A model generated the notes under the pieces. The model had not been told where the DNA came from. It ran no database searches and saw nothing but the letters and a program-made list of their open reading frames with translations. Positions 36,901 through 51,900 of a stretch of 64,000 bases of DNA are shown one piece after another; position 1 is the stretch's first letter, and each line of letters begins with the position of its first letter. The DNA is from Antedon mediterranea (lineage: Eukaryota > Echinodermata > Crinoidea > Comatulida > Antedonidae). The stretch lies in NCBI RefSeq assembly GCF_964355755.1, contig NC_092680.1, positions 3,509,001 to 3,573,000 on the forward strand, written 5' to 3'. The position numbers and the translations under genes were made by a program.

Positions 36901-39900
36901 GTATATATTGTCCTATAACATTATTATTTTAAAGATAGAATTAATATATTGTTTGAGGGTTTGCATGGCGAAATCAATATGTTACGATACACCACGTGAA
37001 TATAGTTCTGAAAAGAACTGTTGAGTTTCGCAAAGTTTTGATCAATATACTTCGATCATCCTCAGGAGTGAAATATATGTTGTGTACCGCAAACTTGATA
37101 TTAACAAAATTAGAATTATTACTAATCAGAATAATTATTGCATAATATATATATATAATAATATAATTAAAAAAAAGAAAATAACACATAAGAAGGCCAA
37201 CTTATATAAAGTGGCCCTATTAAACAATTCTTGTAAAAAAAAAGAAAGAAGAAAAAAAAAGTTATAAGCCAATAAATATCCCTTAAATATTTCAATATTT
37301 CTTTATAATTTGTTTTGTATCTCTTGTATCTAGTGCATAAACATTTGAAAGAAATCTATTTCTTTGATATAAATAATCTTGTAGACTAATCACACTTAAT
37401 ATATAGGCACTTTTAAGAAAGAAAGAGATACTGCCATCAGCATGTTTTTGTCATTTTGATGAAAATGATGTCAGATGATGAAAGATTTCACTTTCATTCT
37501 CCGCCATCCATGTTGTGACATTTATAAAGATGTCTAAACATCAGTACCTGGTACCTAAAATAATAAATATTATGAAGAAAAAGTAATTTAAACTGGTATA
37601 TAAAAGACACAGGAATCTGAGGAAAAGTACCATGTTTTGCCAATACTCCAATAACCAAACATACTTTGTTCGCAAAGTAATACACTGAGAAACACACTTT
37701 GCGAAAACATTGCAGAAAGCTACTTTGTTAAAAGTTAAAATTAAAGGTATTTGTATATCTATTTTATAGGATCCCAAAAAAAACTCAAGCAAGAAGTTTT
37801 TCCAACCATGAAAATACTCCTAAAAAACATTTCACGGTTCTAATAAAGTAACTACTGTATGCTATACACACAGTGAATGGTTGTCAAACTATTCTAAACT
37901 GTATAGACGTCATTTACAAAATCTAGCTGGATTTGTGTCAACTAATTCACGTCATATCGTCACTCCCATAGGAACAGTTGTTGCATGTCTTGGCTTGTAA
38001 AAAACAAAGTGTTACTATGGATAAGTATTTAATAAGGGTAGGCAATCAAATCTTACAGAAAGACTAAATGCAAGTGAATAATATTACACATTATTTATAT
38101 TTTCTACAAGAAAAAGGATTAATATTTTAGGGCCATAACAGATATAAATAAATTAATTACAATCTCATGTCTATAATTATTGTGACTTGCCAATCTTTAG
38201 GTCTAGAACACGTAGACCTCTACATAAAAATAAATTTGTTACTGTCAAAAGTTATATCCAAAACCAATAGTTTTGCAAAAATTTGTTTAAAGTACTTTTA
38301 TTTATTAACTCAAATTATGTCCATAATTATTTCTTAATGACCTGGTAGGTCAACAGGAAGTAATTAATAAATAATAAAAGTAAGGTGTTAATCAAGGGAG
38401 TTAAAACAACTACTGAAGAATCAATGTAGCTCACAATGTAGCATGCTTTGGTCTTTATCTAATGTCAATATTCTTATTTTTAAATTAATTCAATTAGTTA
38501 TACAATTAGTATTAACTTATTTAATTATACTGTAATTTAAAAGTTTACCAATTTTCGAAAAGGTATTATATTAAGCCAAGATGTTGGAAAACAATAAATA
38601 AGAAATTAAATAAAAAAAAAACTGTTCTTAAAATATATTTTTTTTAAATTTCTTTTGCTACCCAACTAAGTCTATAAAAAAAGTTGTTAAATTATCCTTT
38701 TCTTATCAAACTATAAACAGGTGTTCATGTTTCAAATGATTACTATGGTATGTCTTATTAATAATGCAGTTTCATTTTGAAGATTGAACTGACAAGATCA
38801 GGATTATAAAGAAATCAAAAACTGTTACATAGTAAAGTAACAAGAGGTATACACTGGCTGAAACATTCCATTTTACATTGAAAAGTCAAGAACTGTTCCT
38901 ATAGTGAGTAAGTTCGCTTTTGGCAATCATTGGCATTTCTCATTGTTTGTCTTTTTCTATAATTTTGATTGTGCCGAAATTGAACAAATCAAAATCAAAA
39001 TTGCATATAAGACAGACATAAAGAGCAGAACATTCCATTTAGCCTAAAAGTAAATTTATTTTCAGGACTTTAAAATTAAAAATGATCTCTATGATTAACA
39101 TCAAGATTAAAGCTCTGATAACAATTTATCTTTGGCATATATTACAGTAATTTTCGGATAAAGATCTAATTTAATTTCAGCAACCAGTCGATTATTTTTA
39201 AGAATAGGCAAGTAGAAATATTTTGAACAACTACATAAAATAAAAATAAAATACAAAGATATCTCAAAAAGTATAAAAAGCAACAGATAACTTTATTAGG
39301 GGGCAAAGAAAATTCAGATTCAAGAAAGTGGTATAGCACCATGAAAGGAAAAAATTATGGAAAGGTTTGCAAGAAAAGAAGGCATGAAAATAAGATTGGA
39401 GGAAAATGGTATAGAGTATGGAATGAGTAGATAACAAGGAAAGATATGTTGAAGAGAGGATGAGAAATAGATTGGAGGAAAATGGTATAGGATTATGGAA
39501 TGAATAGATAACAAGGAAGGATATGTTGATGAGAGGATGAGAAATAGATTGGAGGAAAATGATGGAAAAGTTTGCAAGAAAAGAAGGCATGAAAATAAGA
39601 TTAAAGGAAAATGGTATACTAGAGTATGGAATGAATAGATGACAAGGAAAGATATGTTGAAGGAAAGAGAGGATGAGAAATAGATTGGAGAAAAATGGGG
39701 GAAAGGTTTGCAAGAAAAGAAGGCATGAAAATAAGATTGGAGGAAAATGGCATAGGATTGTGGAATGAATAGATAACAAGGAAAGATATAGTGAAGGAAA
39801 GAGAAGATGTTGGAAAGTGGTGGAAAGGTTTGCAAGAAGGGAAGGCATGAAAATAAGATTGGAGGAAAATGGTATAGGAGTATGGAATGAGTAGATAACA

Positions 39901-42900
39901 AGGAAAGATACGGTGAATGAAAGAGAGGATGTTGAGAAATAGATTGGAGGAAAATGATGAAATGGTGAATATTGTAATAATGATAAAATCTAATTTTACT
40001 TATAATGACAACCCTGATGATGTTTGATCTAAGAATAACATTTTGTACAGTAGTTCCAAAATGCATTCAATAACATGTTTCTCTCTGTAGTTCCCAAATG
40101 AATTCAATAACATTTTCATACATGACATATAAAAATGACCTTATTAAAAAATATGGCTCAATAATCCAGCTTTAACATTTCTCTCATCTCATAATCTGAA
40201 ATCAATGTTTCACATTATTCACATTGGAAAGACCACAACCTACTTTCACTAATGATTAAATGTCCTTTCCTTTGTAATATCAACCACGATGACACCATCC
40301 AAAAAAACTACTATCAATTTTGTACATTAATTAATGTAATCACAAGTAATATAGCAAAACAATCCTGATGACTTGGCAAGTGTTTTACTGCCAACAAACT
40401 TCTAAATGTTGTAGGCGTTTAGCAAACCATGCTAAATTAAGTACATGTGCTTCTTTTGACAGAATGTTACAGTATGCTTGCCCAAGATAATGTGCATTTT
40501 TGTCGTTTCTTTGTTACATGCATTTATTTATTATTTATTTTTTTGTTTTGTATTGCAATATATTATTTTTTTTTTCAATTTTTGAATAAAAATGTCATCA
40601 AAATGAAAATTGACTACATGAAATAAAAAATATATAAGGGTGAAAATATTATGTGATTCAATTGAATATGGAAGGTCATCTAATAGTAGAGTGTCTATAA
40701 AGCATAAGGCCAAGAGTAAGTTTCTAACTAATTTTCCCTTTTTGCAGATTTTTAAATTTTATAATTCCAGATTTTGCTAAAAAACATCAAAAGCATATCT
40801 TGATATTGAAATATTATAATTATAAGTTAATTTGAATTTAAATCTTAATAATTGAAAACCATATAACTTGTCTATGGCAACTGTTACCCAAGGTCCTTCT
40901 TAATAGTTAAATTTTAAGATTATTCAAATCTATCGTACTTATCTCAGAGCTACAGGCTTCTAAGATATATAATCTTCTCTCTTCTAGTTCAGTACATTAG
41001 TGGTTTTACATACAACTTATTATTGCATTACTTTCTTTTGGCACGTTTTAACATCAGTTGCCAACCAGGAGTATAAGTGGTCACAGTAAAGAAATTGCGC
41101 TGATTTAATAGCAAAATTTAAGAAGTAACCTCTTGAAAAAGTAGAAATTGTGAATTTATTAAAAGGAATAAACAAATTAATGCTTTACAAATAGTAAGAC
41201 TGCTTTATAATGGAAACAAAAAATTGGTCAAAGTCTCAAAGAATACAGTGTAGTTGGGATGCCTCTATTCAGGGGACACTTTTCCATAAAATGAATGAGG
41301 AGCAATCATTGTTAGAACACTAACAGAAAACTTTTATTCAGGAGACACTCTTATAAAGACACTTTGTAGGGTCCAAAATGTGTCCCCTTAATAAAGGCAG
41401 TATTGACTTGGAAACAATGACAATAAAATCTGATATAAAAATTCCAATTTCTCACAGCATATTCTTGACATTTATATATCGTATTTTTATATATCGTATT
41501 TTGTATCATCTTCTTCCCAACTTTTTTATTATGTTTTATTTATTTTTTCTGGGAGGCTACTTTAGGCGTAAATTTTTAAAACTTATATTGGTTTCCTTCC
41601 ACACATACTATGTTTTTTTATTGGTATTTATATTCTAATTATAAAAATGTATTGTCCCCCTAAAAAAATAATTCTTAAAAATGTTTTTGTTGAATGATAT
41701 GCCATTTGAATATTATCACCTAACAGTTATCCACTTTACCAAAAATCTGATCGAAAAAAAAATGTATTTATCTAAAAAAATGTAATTTAACCATTTTTTT
41801 ATTTACGTGAAAACATTTATTTGTTCAGGTTTTTTTTTCTATGAAAGTGATTAACTTTATTAAAACTTCAAAATAATCTATTCAAAGTCTGACTTTATTA
41901 ATTTGTATTTTTCATGTTTTTAGGGACAATACATCTTTAAAACATTTTCTATGGAAAGCATTTCAAATCAAACTGATAATATTTATAAATTGTTCAAATG
42001 CCAAAGAGACAATCTGAAGTATTTTGGTACACTATAAAGTATAATGATTACAAACGCCTACATATAATTTAACTATGTTTCATATCTTAACTACAAAATA
42101 AGCATAATACCTCAATTAAGAAACTGAAGTGCTAGGTCCCTGGTTTTGCTTCCCCTTAACGTCATCAATGTCGCTGTGTCTGGTGGGTTATTTTCGGAGT
42201 TCAGTCAAGGACAAATACTTTAGGGCATTATAATATAACCACTTTTGCCATCAAAGGTCAAGGTGGATCATAATTATTAAATATAGATATTATTGATAAT
42301 AAGTATCATATAAATATTTTTCCATTAAACAAAAAGATTATATCATACACATTTTTCTGCAAAAAGTATAATAATTAAGATGTCCAGAGGTGCCTGAAGA
42401 TTCAGTTAATAAACAAAATTAATTTTTTAGAAAAGTGAACTGTATGACTTAAAAAATTATTTCAAATTTGAGTTGGAGTTTAATGATACATGAAACTGGC
42501 CTACTATACTTGTAGAATAACAATGCTGAATGAAAAGAATATCAGGCGCAGAGGGTCTAAAAATGGTATGAAGTGAAAACATAACATAGTCTTAAAATAT
42601 CTTTTGTCATTTATGGATCCACCTATCACATTTATAGATTTTCCAACTCTGCAAGGAGGATATTCTACTCCAAAAGTATTTAATGTTATTTTTTTGTTTT
42701 TCAATTTTTGATAACTGAATAATAATTTATTTGTTCTTTTCTGCGTAAATAAGAAGTATTTCTTGCTTTTGACTACGCTATTGATGACCTTTCTTATAAG
42801 TAGGTTTACTTCTTTTTTCTAAATTTCAAATATTATTTTTAATTTCTATATTACTCTTTCATTCACATACAAAATTCTTTTTTTCTTTTATGCTAGAACT

Positions 42901-45900
42901 AAAATTCCAAAATGTTGGTCGCTGCACCAATTGACATTCTGTTCAATTGTGAAACAAAATGAAATTTTAAAGATAAAGTGATTACAAATTACAACTGACA
43001 GTACTTGGTACATGTAAATCTAATATAATCAAAGTTAAATCAATTTCTCTAAAACGTTTAGAAAATTATTAATTGTTTTGTATTTGATTTAAGAATTTAA
43101 AATATTAAATACTATAATTATTAAATTATTATCTAAAATTATTAACATACAGAAAAACTAAAGGTCTTTTTTTTTTTCCTCAAATATTTTTCTTTTCATT
43201 TAAGATTTGTTTTCATCCAAAGAGAGAAGAAAAAAAATAAAATAAATAGAATAAAATACATTTTAATGTATTTTTTTTTTTTTTAATGAAAAGGTCTATC
43301 AACAAGAATCTAAAAGCTTATATCAACTTTACAAGGAACAGTCGATAGTAGGCTGTGGTTCCCTACCACCTAAACCACCCCTACTCCCCTTGATTTATTG
43401 TCAAACTATTAACCCTAGCCACCCTAGAACATGCATAATTGAATGCACTATTTAATTACTGTAGGATGTACCTCTGGAGAATTTCAGTACAACTTCTATC
43501 ACCCTGTGTTATGTCATGTGGTTACACTGAAGATTCTGTCTTCCAGATTCAAAACTGATAATAATTTAACAAAACTTTGCGAGATATCTTTAGACACACC
43601 AAAAAACAAAAATTACTACAATACAGTAAAATTAATTTATGTAAGATATAAGCAGATAATTTAACAATTGCTTTAGTTTATTTATTTATTTAGTTTATTT
43701 GGGAATAAAGTAGAAATAAAATTAAGGGGACACCTTTGGAAACAAACAAAGAGAGGTTAATCAAAGCGTTAAAACATATATTCTACCTTTTTTGTTTCTG
43801 GGCATCATCAATCTTTAATTAATAAATAATTAATAAATAATATGTGTATAGGAAAAAGATTTCTCTGTACACGCGAAATTATCCTCACACCTGACATACC
43901 TGAAAGGACTGGCCCATTGTATCGTTTCACAAGTTTATCTCTATTGGACGTCCGAAGCAGGTCACTTGCCCTATTTGTCCAGATATATTCTGGGTCAATT
44001 TCATTTTGTCGTAACACATCTCGTAACTGAGTAATTTCTTTCTGAAAAACAACAATTTTATACTTAATTAAAATATCTAATCTTAGACTTGACGATAAAT
44101 TGTATTGTACTAGATTGAACATTAAATATCTCATAATAAAATGGTCTTAACATGGAACTATAAATTAGAGGTCCATGGTCATAAGCTCTGTCTACACTAT
44201 CAAGCTAGTTTGACAAAAAAAAAGTGTGATGTGCCCAAATATGGTAGTGATATGCCTAAATATGGTAGTGATATGACATCATCATGTCCTTATATGGGCA
44301 CATCCCATTTTGTAAAATGCGTTCTGAATAATAATTTTGTTTATTCAGCTATTGATTAATAGCAAAATAAAGAACAAAACTTTTGTTTGGCTTATATGGG
44401 CACATCACATGTTTTGTCAAATAAAGTTTGATAGTGTAGCAGAGTTTATGGGCCTGTTTCTATTGAAAAATAAAAAAAGAACGGTTTTTTGGAAACCGGT
44501 TTCGGCTGTTGTTTATAAATAAAGATCGCGTTGCAGCTCAATTTTTACTCCAATAAAACCGGTTCCGTCCATGTGCGTTCGTTATGAATGACGTCATTAT
44601 ATACACCACAATGCAGTTCGTTAGGCGGAAGCGCGATTTGATCGAGGTCATGTTTACTTTTTTTCGCATAACGCGATCCCCAAGAAATAGCATCCATTTC
44701 ATCATAGAAGGGGGAATTATTACCTGAAACGTTATTGTGGTCCTTGGTTAAAGTATAGGTACGTCGCACCCTCTGATATTGTCAAGTTGAACTCGTCTAT
44801 TTTTCACACGCTTTACAATATTCTTAAAAACATGTAGGCCTATAATACGTGAGTCTTTCTTCCGACTCCCGACAAGTCCCCTCATCTTCTTTCCTTCACA
44901 TATTTTTTACGAACCTCGTAATGGCATCGGTCAACATTTTTTAGTTAAATAAAATACTCACTATCTAGAGAAATAAAAATGACTTAGGCCTAGGTCCTAT
45001 CGCGCGAGTTTGACTGCGAGTTGACCGCAATCATCCCAGTGCAGCAGCAGACTGCAGAGTTCAGTTTTTGGGGTCAAATTGAGACCGCGATTGTGTTGCA
45101 GCTAAAAATTGCTCCGCGGAAACCGGTTTCAGAACGGTTTTCTGCGATCGAGACCGCAATCAATTGGGGTTTTTGAAACCGTTTTTAAGATCGGTTCTTT
45201 TTTGTGGTTTTTTGTGGGGACCCATTTCTGCTGGCAAGAAAAAACGGTTCTTGAAAAGAACGGTATTCAAAACCGTATTCTCTGCTCTATAGAAACAGGC
45301 CCTAAGAATGTAGAGGATGGGATAATTTGTAAATATGAAAGTTCCAAAATAAAAGAACTATAAAGAATTAACAATACAGCTGTAAAAAGAACAATATAGT
45401 CATTATTGCCATGGAAACACAATGTAAACTTTCAATTCACGCAGCCATTGCCACATTTGTCGTCAATTTTCATCTAATTCTGTCATAGTTTCGGTACAGT
45501 TCAAACGCAAAACAAAAATCCCAGCTTGTCTTAAATTAATCAATTAGTCTTAAATTCAGCCAAAGTGACTTAAAACCTGTACCAAATAAATACATTTTGA
45601 GTCACATATTCTTTATAATATATAAAAACAACAGTGCTTCCACTTTTAGAACATTTGATAAATGAGACTCAAATGTTCATATTGAATTTATATGAAACAA
45701 GTCACTTAGTTAATACTACGAAATAGGCTGAAGGAGGAAATCCACCTCCCACGAACGTCATAGTATAAAAAAGAACGGTTAGCGACTGGTACAAGCGCCC
45801 CCGTAAAATAAGAAAACGTTAATTCAGTTTAGGTACAGTATAAAAATTAAATAATTAAAAAGTGCAACTACATCTGGCATGTTACCAATATTGGATTTAT

Positions 45901-48900
45901 TTAGAATTCCTAGAAGAATAATATTATATTTATGTTTTATTTGTTTGTCACTGTTGTCACCTAGTTTTTTAATGTAGTGATCCAATACATTCCAATGTTT
46001 GTACAGTGGGCTAATTGCTTTGTATCAGGGACCATAATATGTTTTCTTTTTTCTCTTTTTCTTGTTTTTATGTAGGTAAGTCCTTCTGGGGCCCCAGACA
46101 TTTCATGTTATGGTGACTCTGTTGCTTTTGGGGTCCCAGGACCTGATGTCGAATAAATGAGATATGCATTAATTTTAGGGCCTGGAATGAGGAATGAGAC
46201 ATTTATAAAATGTTGACTAAGGTATAATTGGTACCTAATCAACAACAGTGGTGGATAAAGACAGGGGGTGGGTTATAGTATAATAGTCCCCTCGCTGCTT
46301 CTACTCCTCCTCCTCCTCCTCCCACTCAAACTCATCAAATTCACTAATAATGAATAATTATTTCATATTTGTTTACATAATAAACCATTTTATCAATTTT
46401 TTGCAACTATATAGAATTATAATATATGCCAATATAAATTATTAATAAACATAAATAAACAGGAATAAACATGGCTGGGGAAACTATATGAACCTCTACG
46501 GAATCAATTTATAATCAAATTAATCATAAATAAAAATAAACTATGTCTGGGTTTTCAGAAAAAACTTTTATATAACCTATTATATATGCATGTTAATATT
46601 ATTTATTAATTGTTTTTTATACAATTTGGTGCTGAGATTTTGGCTATGGGAATAAAACACTTACAGACGGCGCACTCTATTGATGGAGTCGCAAAATCAG
46701 GCCAAGCGTGTTGCACAATTTCAAAGCTCTTTTTACAAAGGCTGATCATGCAATAGTTTTCTTGAAATTAGAGAAAATATTGCACAGAATAGATATAAAA
46801 TCAACTTAGTCAAATAAAAATATTGTTGACTATGAATTGCTAAAAAAACCCATTAAGACCATATTAAAAACTTTTCCTGTTTAAATAGCTTCTTACCAGT
46901 TGCTGATCATATTGTGATTGTAGCGCATCAGCCTGAGCCTCTGCTTGTCGTCGTGCGTACCTCTCCATGTCCATTTCTTCCCTAACAATTCTTCGCATGC
47001 GTAAAAGCTCACCTGAAAAAGTTTTGTAAAATATTTTGTCTTATATTGGACATACAGTAAAGATGATAAATGAAAAAAGAACTGTGATTCTTGAGCTTGA
47101 TATGCCAGCACAATACCATACTGTACAACTGGGGCTTGGATAGAACCTTCCTCATCATAGAAAATCATTAAAGATGTATTGTCCTCCAAAAACATGAAAA
47201 ATGAAGATTAATTAAATCAGACTTTGAATACCGTACCTTATTTTGTAGTTAATATAAAGTTAATCACATCCGTAGAAAAAAAAACAAAAAAAAATAATGT
47301 AAAATAAATGGTTAAATTCAACCAAAAATCCATTGGCTGGCAGCCAATTTGACCATTTTTTGCTTTAAATTACATTTTTTTCAGGTAAATACACTTTTTT
47401 TTTACCCAATTTTTGGTCAAAGTGGATAACTATTACGTTACATTAAAATGGAATATTCAACAAAATTTGTTTTAAGAATTATTTTTTCAGGGAGACAATA
47501 CATCTTTAACTTTCAATATGCACATGCGATGTCCATTTATCTACCTACAGTATCATGCTTTGAATTAGTAATAATATTATTAATTAATATATTTAAATGT
47601 TCCTTTAGAAACTGTTGTAATTATTACAATGGCTAACAGAATGGATGGTACTCAAACCACAGAAAAAATTACTAATCATCCACAATAGATGAATAAATTA
47701 ATTTGAAAAATGGAACATTATATTATTAAACAATGCTACTTGAACTTGCTTGGCATTTTAAAGAACAATAAAAGACCAACGACCAATTCATTCAATTAAA
47801 TCATTACAATGGCGGTATAGTTCACTGACAGTGTCATCATGGGAATAATATGGTGCATTCAACTAAAGTTGAACAACAATAAAGGCCTTCCAACATTCAA
47901 TCAATTGGATGTTTTTAACTGTTTTTTACGCAATTCAACCCAACATTAACTTGTCAAATTTATGCATGCTGCCAAGAAAATGGAGGTAATTTGAATTCAC
48001 ACACCATTTATCAATTATTCCTACTGTAAACAGCAGGCCTTTTCTATACAGACAAATCATGGAGGACATTTTCTCCATGGACAAAGTTAAAAACCAGTCA
48101 CTAAAAATAAAAGCATATTTTACAGTATAAATGCTATGTTATATTACTGTAGGTTTCGATCTTTAGGAGATATAAATTTCTTAGTTTTTCTGTCAATAGG
48201 GAAACTTTTCTTGGCTTCCATTGTGTCCTGTTCCATTTTGCAATTGTTTATTGGAAAATATTGTTTTATTTATTTTAAGTTTATGCCCTTGTTATTTAAT
48301 AAAAAAACATTCAATTTTTCGGTTGTGGTGAAAACTTACTATGAATAATGCCGTAAAACCTCCAACAACGGAGTACTATAAGATTACTTGCTGCGATAGT
48401 GCCCGGATATTCCTCATTCACTCCGCACACGTGAAAGACTAAATCGAGTATAAACGCTATCAACACAATTGCAACATCAAATATCTATAAAGAGAAAATA
48501 TAATCATACAAAATGTTAGCATGTAAAAATATGTACAAATAATTGTAAAATTAAGAGATTATAAATGAGTTGCCTTAAAATAAAGGAATATAGAGAAGAT
48601 AGTAACGGTACTGTATACCTCCCTGGAAATTGTAACCGAGAACAGGAAAGAGATAGGCCTACAGGGCGTATATAAAATACAGCATACTTGAAAAGCAAAA
48701 GAGATACATGCTTCTTATGAAACCACACCTCCTCAACAACCTAGATTTAATTGAAATATCTTTTAAAATTCAATAAATATTCTATTTCAAAATTTCCCTT
48801 GCATATAGAGTATCACGGTGCTGACGTCACGACAGTAGGGCGCAACCAAAAATGCGTTCAGCCTGCCTGAGTGACTCCAAAATCACCAATGGTTTGGAAT

Positions 48901-51900
48901 AGGCTTATTGAAGTAGTCATTTTAAAACTTAATAATTTTCAATAAAAACAAACTAAAATTTCAAAAGATCACTAAATATTTGTTTTTAATAATCTATTTA
49001 TTCTTCAACTACAGTTTAAGTTTAAAAAAATCAAGCTAAGATACATAATTTGATAGAAATACAGATCTTCACTGTTTATCAACATAGTAGCGCTGAACGC
49101 GTTTTTTGGTTGGCTAGCAACCATGTAGCGCTCTCTATTGTTGTGACGTCACACCGTGATACTCTATATAGTATTCACTTTATTAAATATTAAAATAATC
49201 CGTTTCTGTGCAAAATATCAATTTATATAATAACAACAAGTCAGTTTGGTGCAAAAGAAACACCCAGACCGTGTTTGATGTTACTATGGGTAGCTTCGAT
49301 GGAGCAGAAACATGCGAATTAATTGGTTTGTTCATACTAGCCAAACTTGAGACGAAATATATGGTAACAGCATAGGACTCTACAGAGATGATGGAGTAAT
49401 GCTGCGTTTCGCAATACACCGCGCCAGATTGAAGAAATTAAAAAGGATCTTTGTAACACACTTTTTCTGTGTCTATACAAAATTAAACTGTACGAACGAT
49501 TCTCTAAATTTTGTCTAGCTTACAGCATGGATGCAAACAATATTGTCTAATCTGTAGGTCTATATGTACAAGGATTATATTAATTTATTTTGTTACAAAG
49601 AATCTGATGGTTCATGGTCACGGAAGATTGAAAGGCTGTCAGCACTAGAATAGTAGACTCATACAATGTAAGACATACCAACATACGGATATGTATACAA
49701 TAGTTTATTTGTTAAAGAAAATCGCAAATACATGTGATAAGGTTTGTGGTAGTAAGTACTGCAAATACTTGGTGTAATTACGAAAAAGAGAAAACAAATA
49801 TTTGATCTGTTTATCTTCAAGAAGGATACAAGAACATAAATAAGAAGGTAAAAACAACCTTGAATTTATTAATTAAGAAGTAAATAAAAGAAAAAAAAAA
49901 AGAAAAAATATAACACACATTATATATTATACATTTTTGTTTTTATTTGAGAAATAAAAATTATTAATTGATTGATTGATTGACATTATATATTATAACA
50001 CACATGAGTGAATCCTTTTGTATTACGTGGCATTCGCAATTAAATTCAATTCAATACGATTCAATTAAAAGCCCCACCTGCAATGTTTAATGTTTAGACA
50101 TACTCAAACTTGCAACCTCTTGGATACAGTACATATATACAAAACTAGAACATCAATAACAAATAAATTGCGTCACTCATGTTTTGTAATTCACCTGAAG
50201 TGTGTGACCAGTGCTGGCCATACGAAACACGCTTGTCGTGAATAAATTTGAAGTCATCTTAGTTCATCTCATATCGTTTTATTTTATTTAGCTCTACCTC
50301 GGTGTACAGAGCAATCTATCCAGGTGATCTGAATTATTTATATACTATATATTATATACAAAACTATATATATAAATAATATATGAAAAGGGTTAAACAT
50401 TATTATGGGGGTTCATGTTGTGTATTATCAATTACAAATATTAAAAAATATGAATCGAACTCGAAAGACACAAAACGCATGCCATCATGTGCGAATCAAT
50501 ACTTAATTTTTGGGGAACACTGTTTATACTTCTAATTTTCTCTTTATGAATTCCAGTACTGTACATGGTTATTGATAATAAATTTAAAGATTGAAAAATT
50601 TCAATACATCTCATTCTGAATGAATATATAACCCATAGGACACTGTACAGTACATAACTCCAGATATAACATTTATGGACTTCCCGGTCTCTTAAATTTA
50701 TTTATGTAGCATACCAAAACAACATTTTGATGAACCAAATACGTAAATCATTTATCATTTGCAAAACTAAACACTGTAGGTATCAAGGAAATAGTTATAG
50801 ATTGAATTTATGGTAAAACACATTCTAATAAAAATGTCAATTACCCATCCAGTATTTGAAACTATTTAAAAATAGTTTCAATTTGAATATTTTAGCAACA
50901 AATATGTCGGGTTATATTCTGTCTTAAGTATTAATACAGAATTTAATGGCGACACTGACGACACTTGATATAATTACAAAATTCTTTCATCAAATGGCAG
51001 GAAAAAATAATAGAGGTATCAAATAGTTATTTCTAGGTAAATGTGGAAACAACTATTTGAATAATTGAAAGACAATTTTAAATTCTACTTATAGAACGAT
51101 ACAATTCATCTTGAATTAACATCTTTAATTGACACCGACAAAATAATAACAATAAACACTTGTGTAGCCCTTAAAAAGGATTATCTTTCACAAAATTCCT
51201 GACATCACCTACTGTACAGCTGAAGGTTTAAAAGCATTAAATATCTTGTCTTTGTGTTTTCATATTTTCATGAAGCTTTTCATTTGGGGAAAAACCTCAT
51301 CACATGAATGATATTGCAAACATTATTAATAAAAATGTGTGTTCTGTGTTCATCCGTTTTTAAATATGGGAGAGCAGAACACCTGTCGTCGTAAGAAGCC
51401 AAAAAAACGAAAATGATCGTCGGTCTGACACCATATGCACTACAGTATGAAGCACGTCATATATGCTGCTTAAAGCTCTGTCCACACTATCAAACTTTAT
51501 GTGATAAAAAAACTGTGATGTTATATCACTACCATATTTAAGCATATCACTACCATATTTGGGTACATCACACCTTTTTTTTTCAAACTAGTTTGATAGT
51601 GTAGACATTTATAAAAAATGTGGGGTTCGTCAAAAAAGTGAGGGGACTATTCTCCTTTAAAAAAAATGGGGGATGTGTCAGTAGGCCTACTATGACAACA
51701 GCTGATATTATAACACACCTAGATTCTAGGCCATGTTGGTTTATCCAGGTAAGCTAGGCACATAGACTACATGTTACTGATCAAAAACAAATCGGAGAAA
51801 ATACAAATATGAAACATAAAAAAAAAACACATAGATTCTGTTTAGGAAGCAACATACATGGTCTTGATTTAACACATGTTTACAGTAAAGTGATCTGCAA

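Larger units (their letters stand above)
35835..43899 (-). other. 8 kb intron of the voltage-sensor gene
   Basis: No exon recognised inside; flanking exons are phase-compatible without one. It holds a possible Penelope-like relic (36960-37090), a purine-rich tandem array (39350-39960), a MITE (41644-41940), and scattered ggggacac-containing segments (41266-41400, 43727). Confidence 0.6.
44042..46896 (-). other. Intron with two adjacent inverted-repeat elements
   Basis: Intron of the voltage-sensor gene holding the elements at 44182-44447 and 44448-45304. The remainder (45305-46896) is AT-rich without recognised features apart from a cctcctcctcctcctccc run at about 46305. Confidence 0.6.

Noticed and set aside
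36960-37090. Active hammerhead ribozyme
   Set aside because: The GAA core does not directly follow a closed stem II; an extra internal loop would be needed. Kept only as a possible retroelement relic.
39264-40066. Two long overlapping minus-strand ORFs (194 and 248 codons) rich in Ser, Leu, Phe and Pro
   Set aside because: They follow from a purine-rich tandem array lacking stop codons on its complement. Both frames are open over the same DNA, which is typical of low-complexity repeats.
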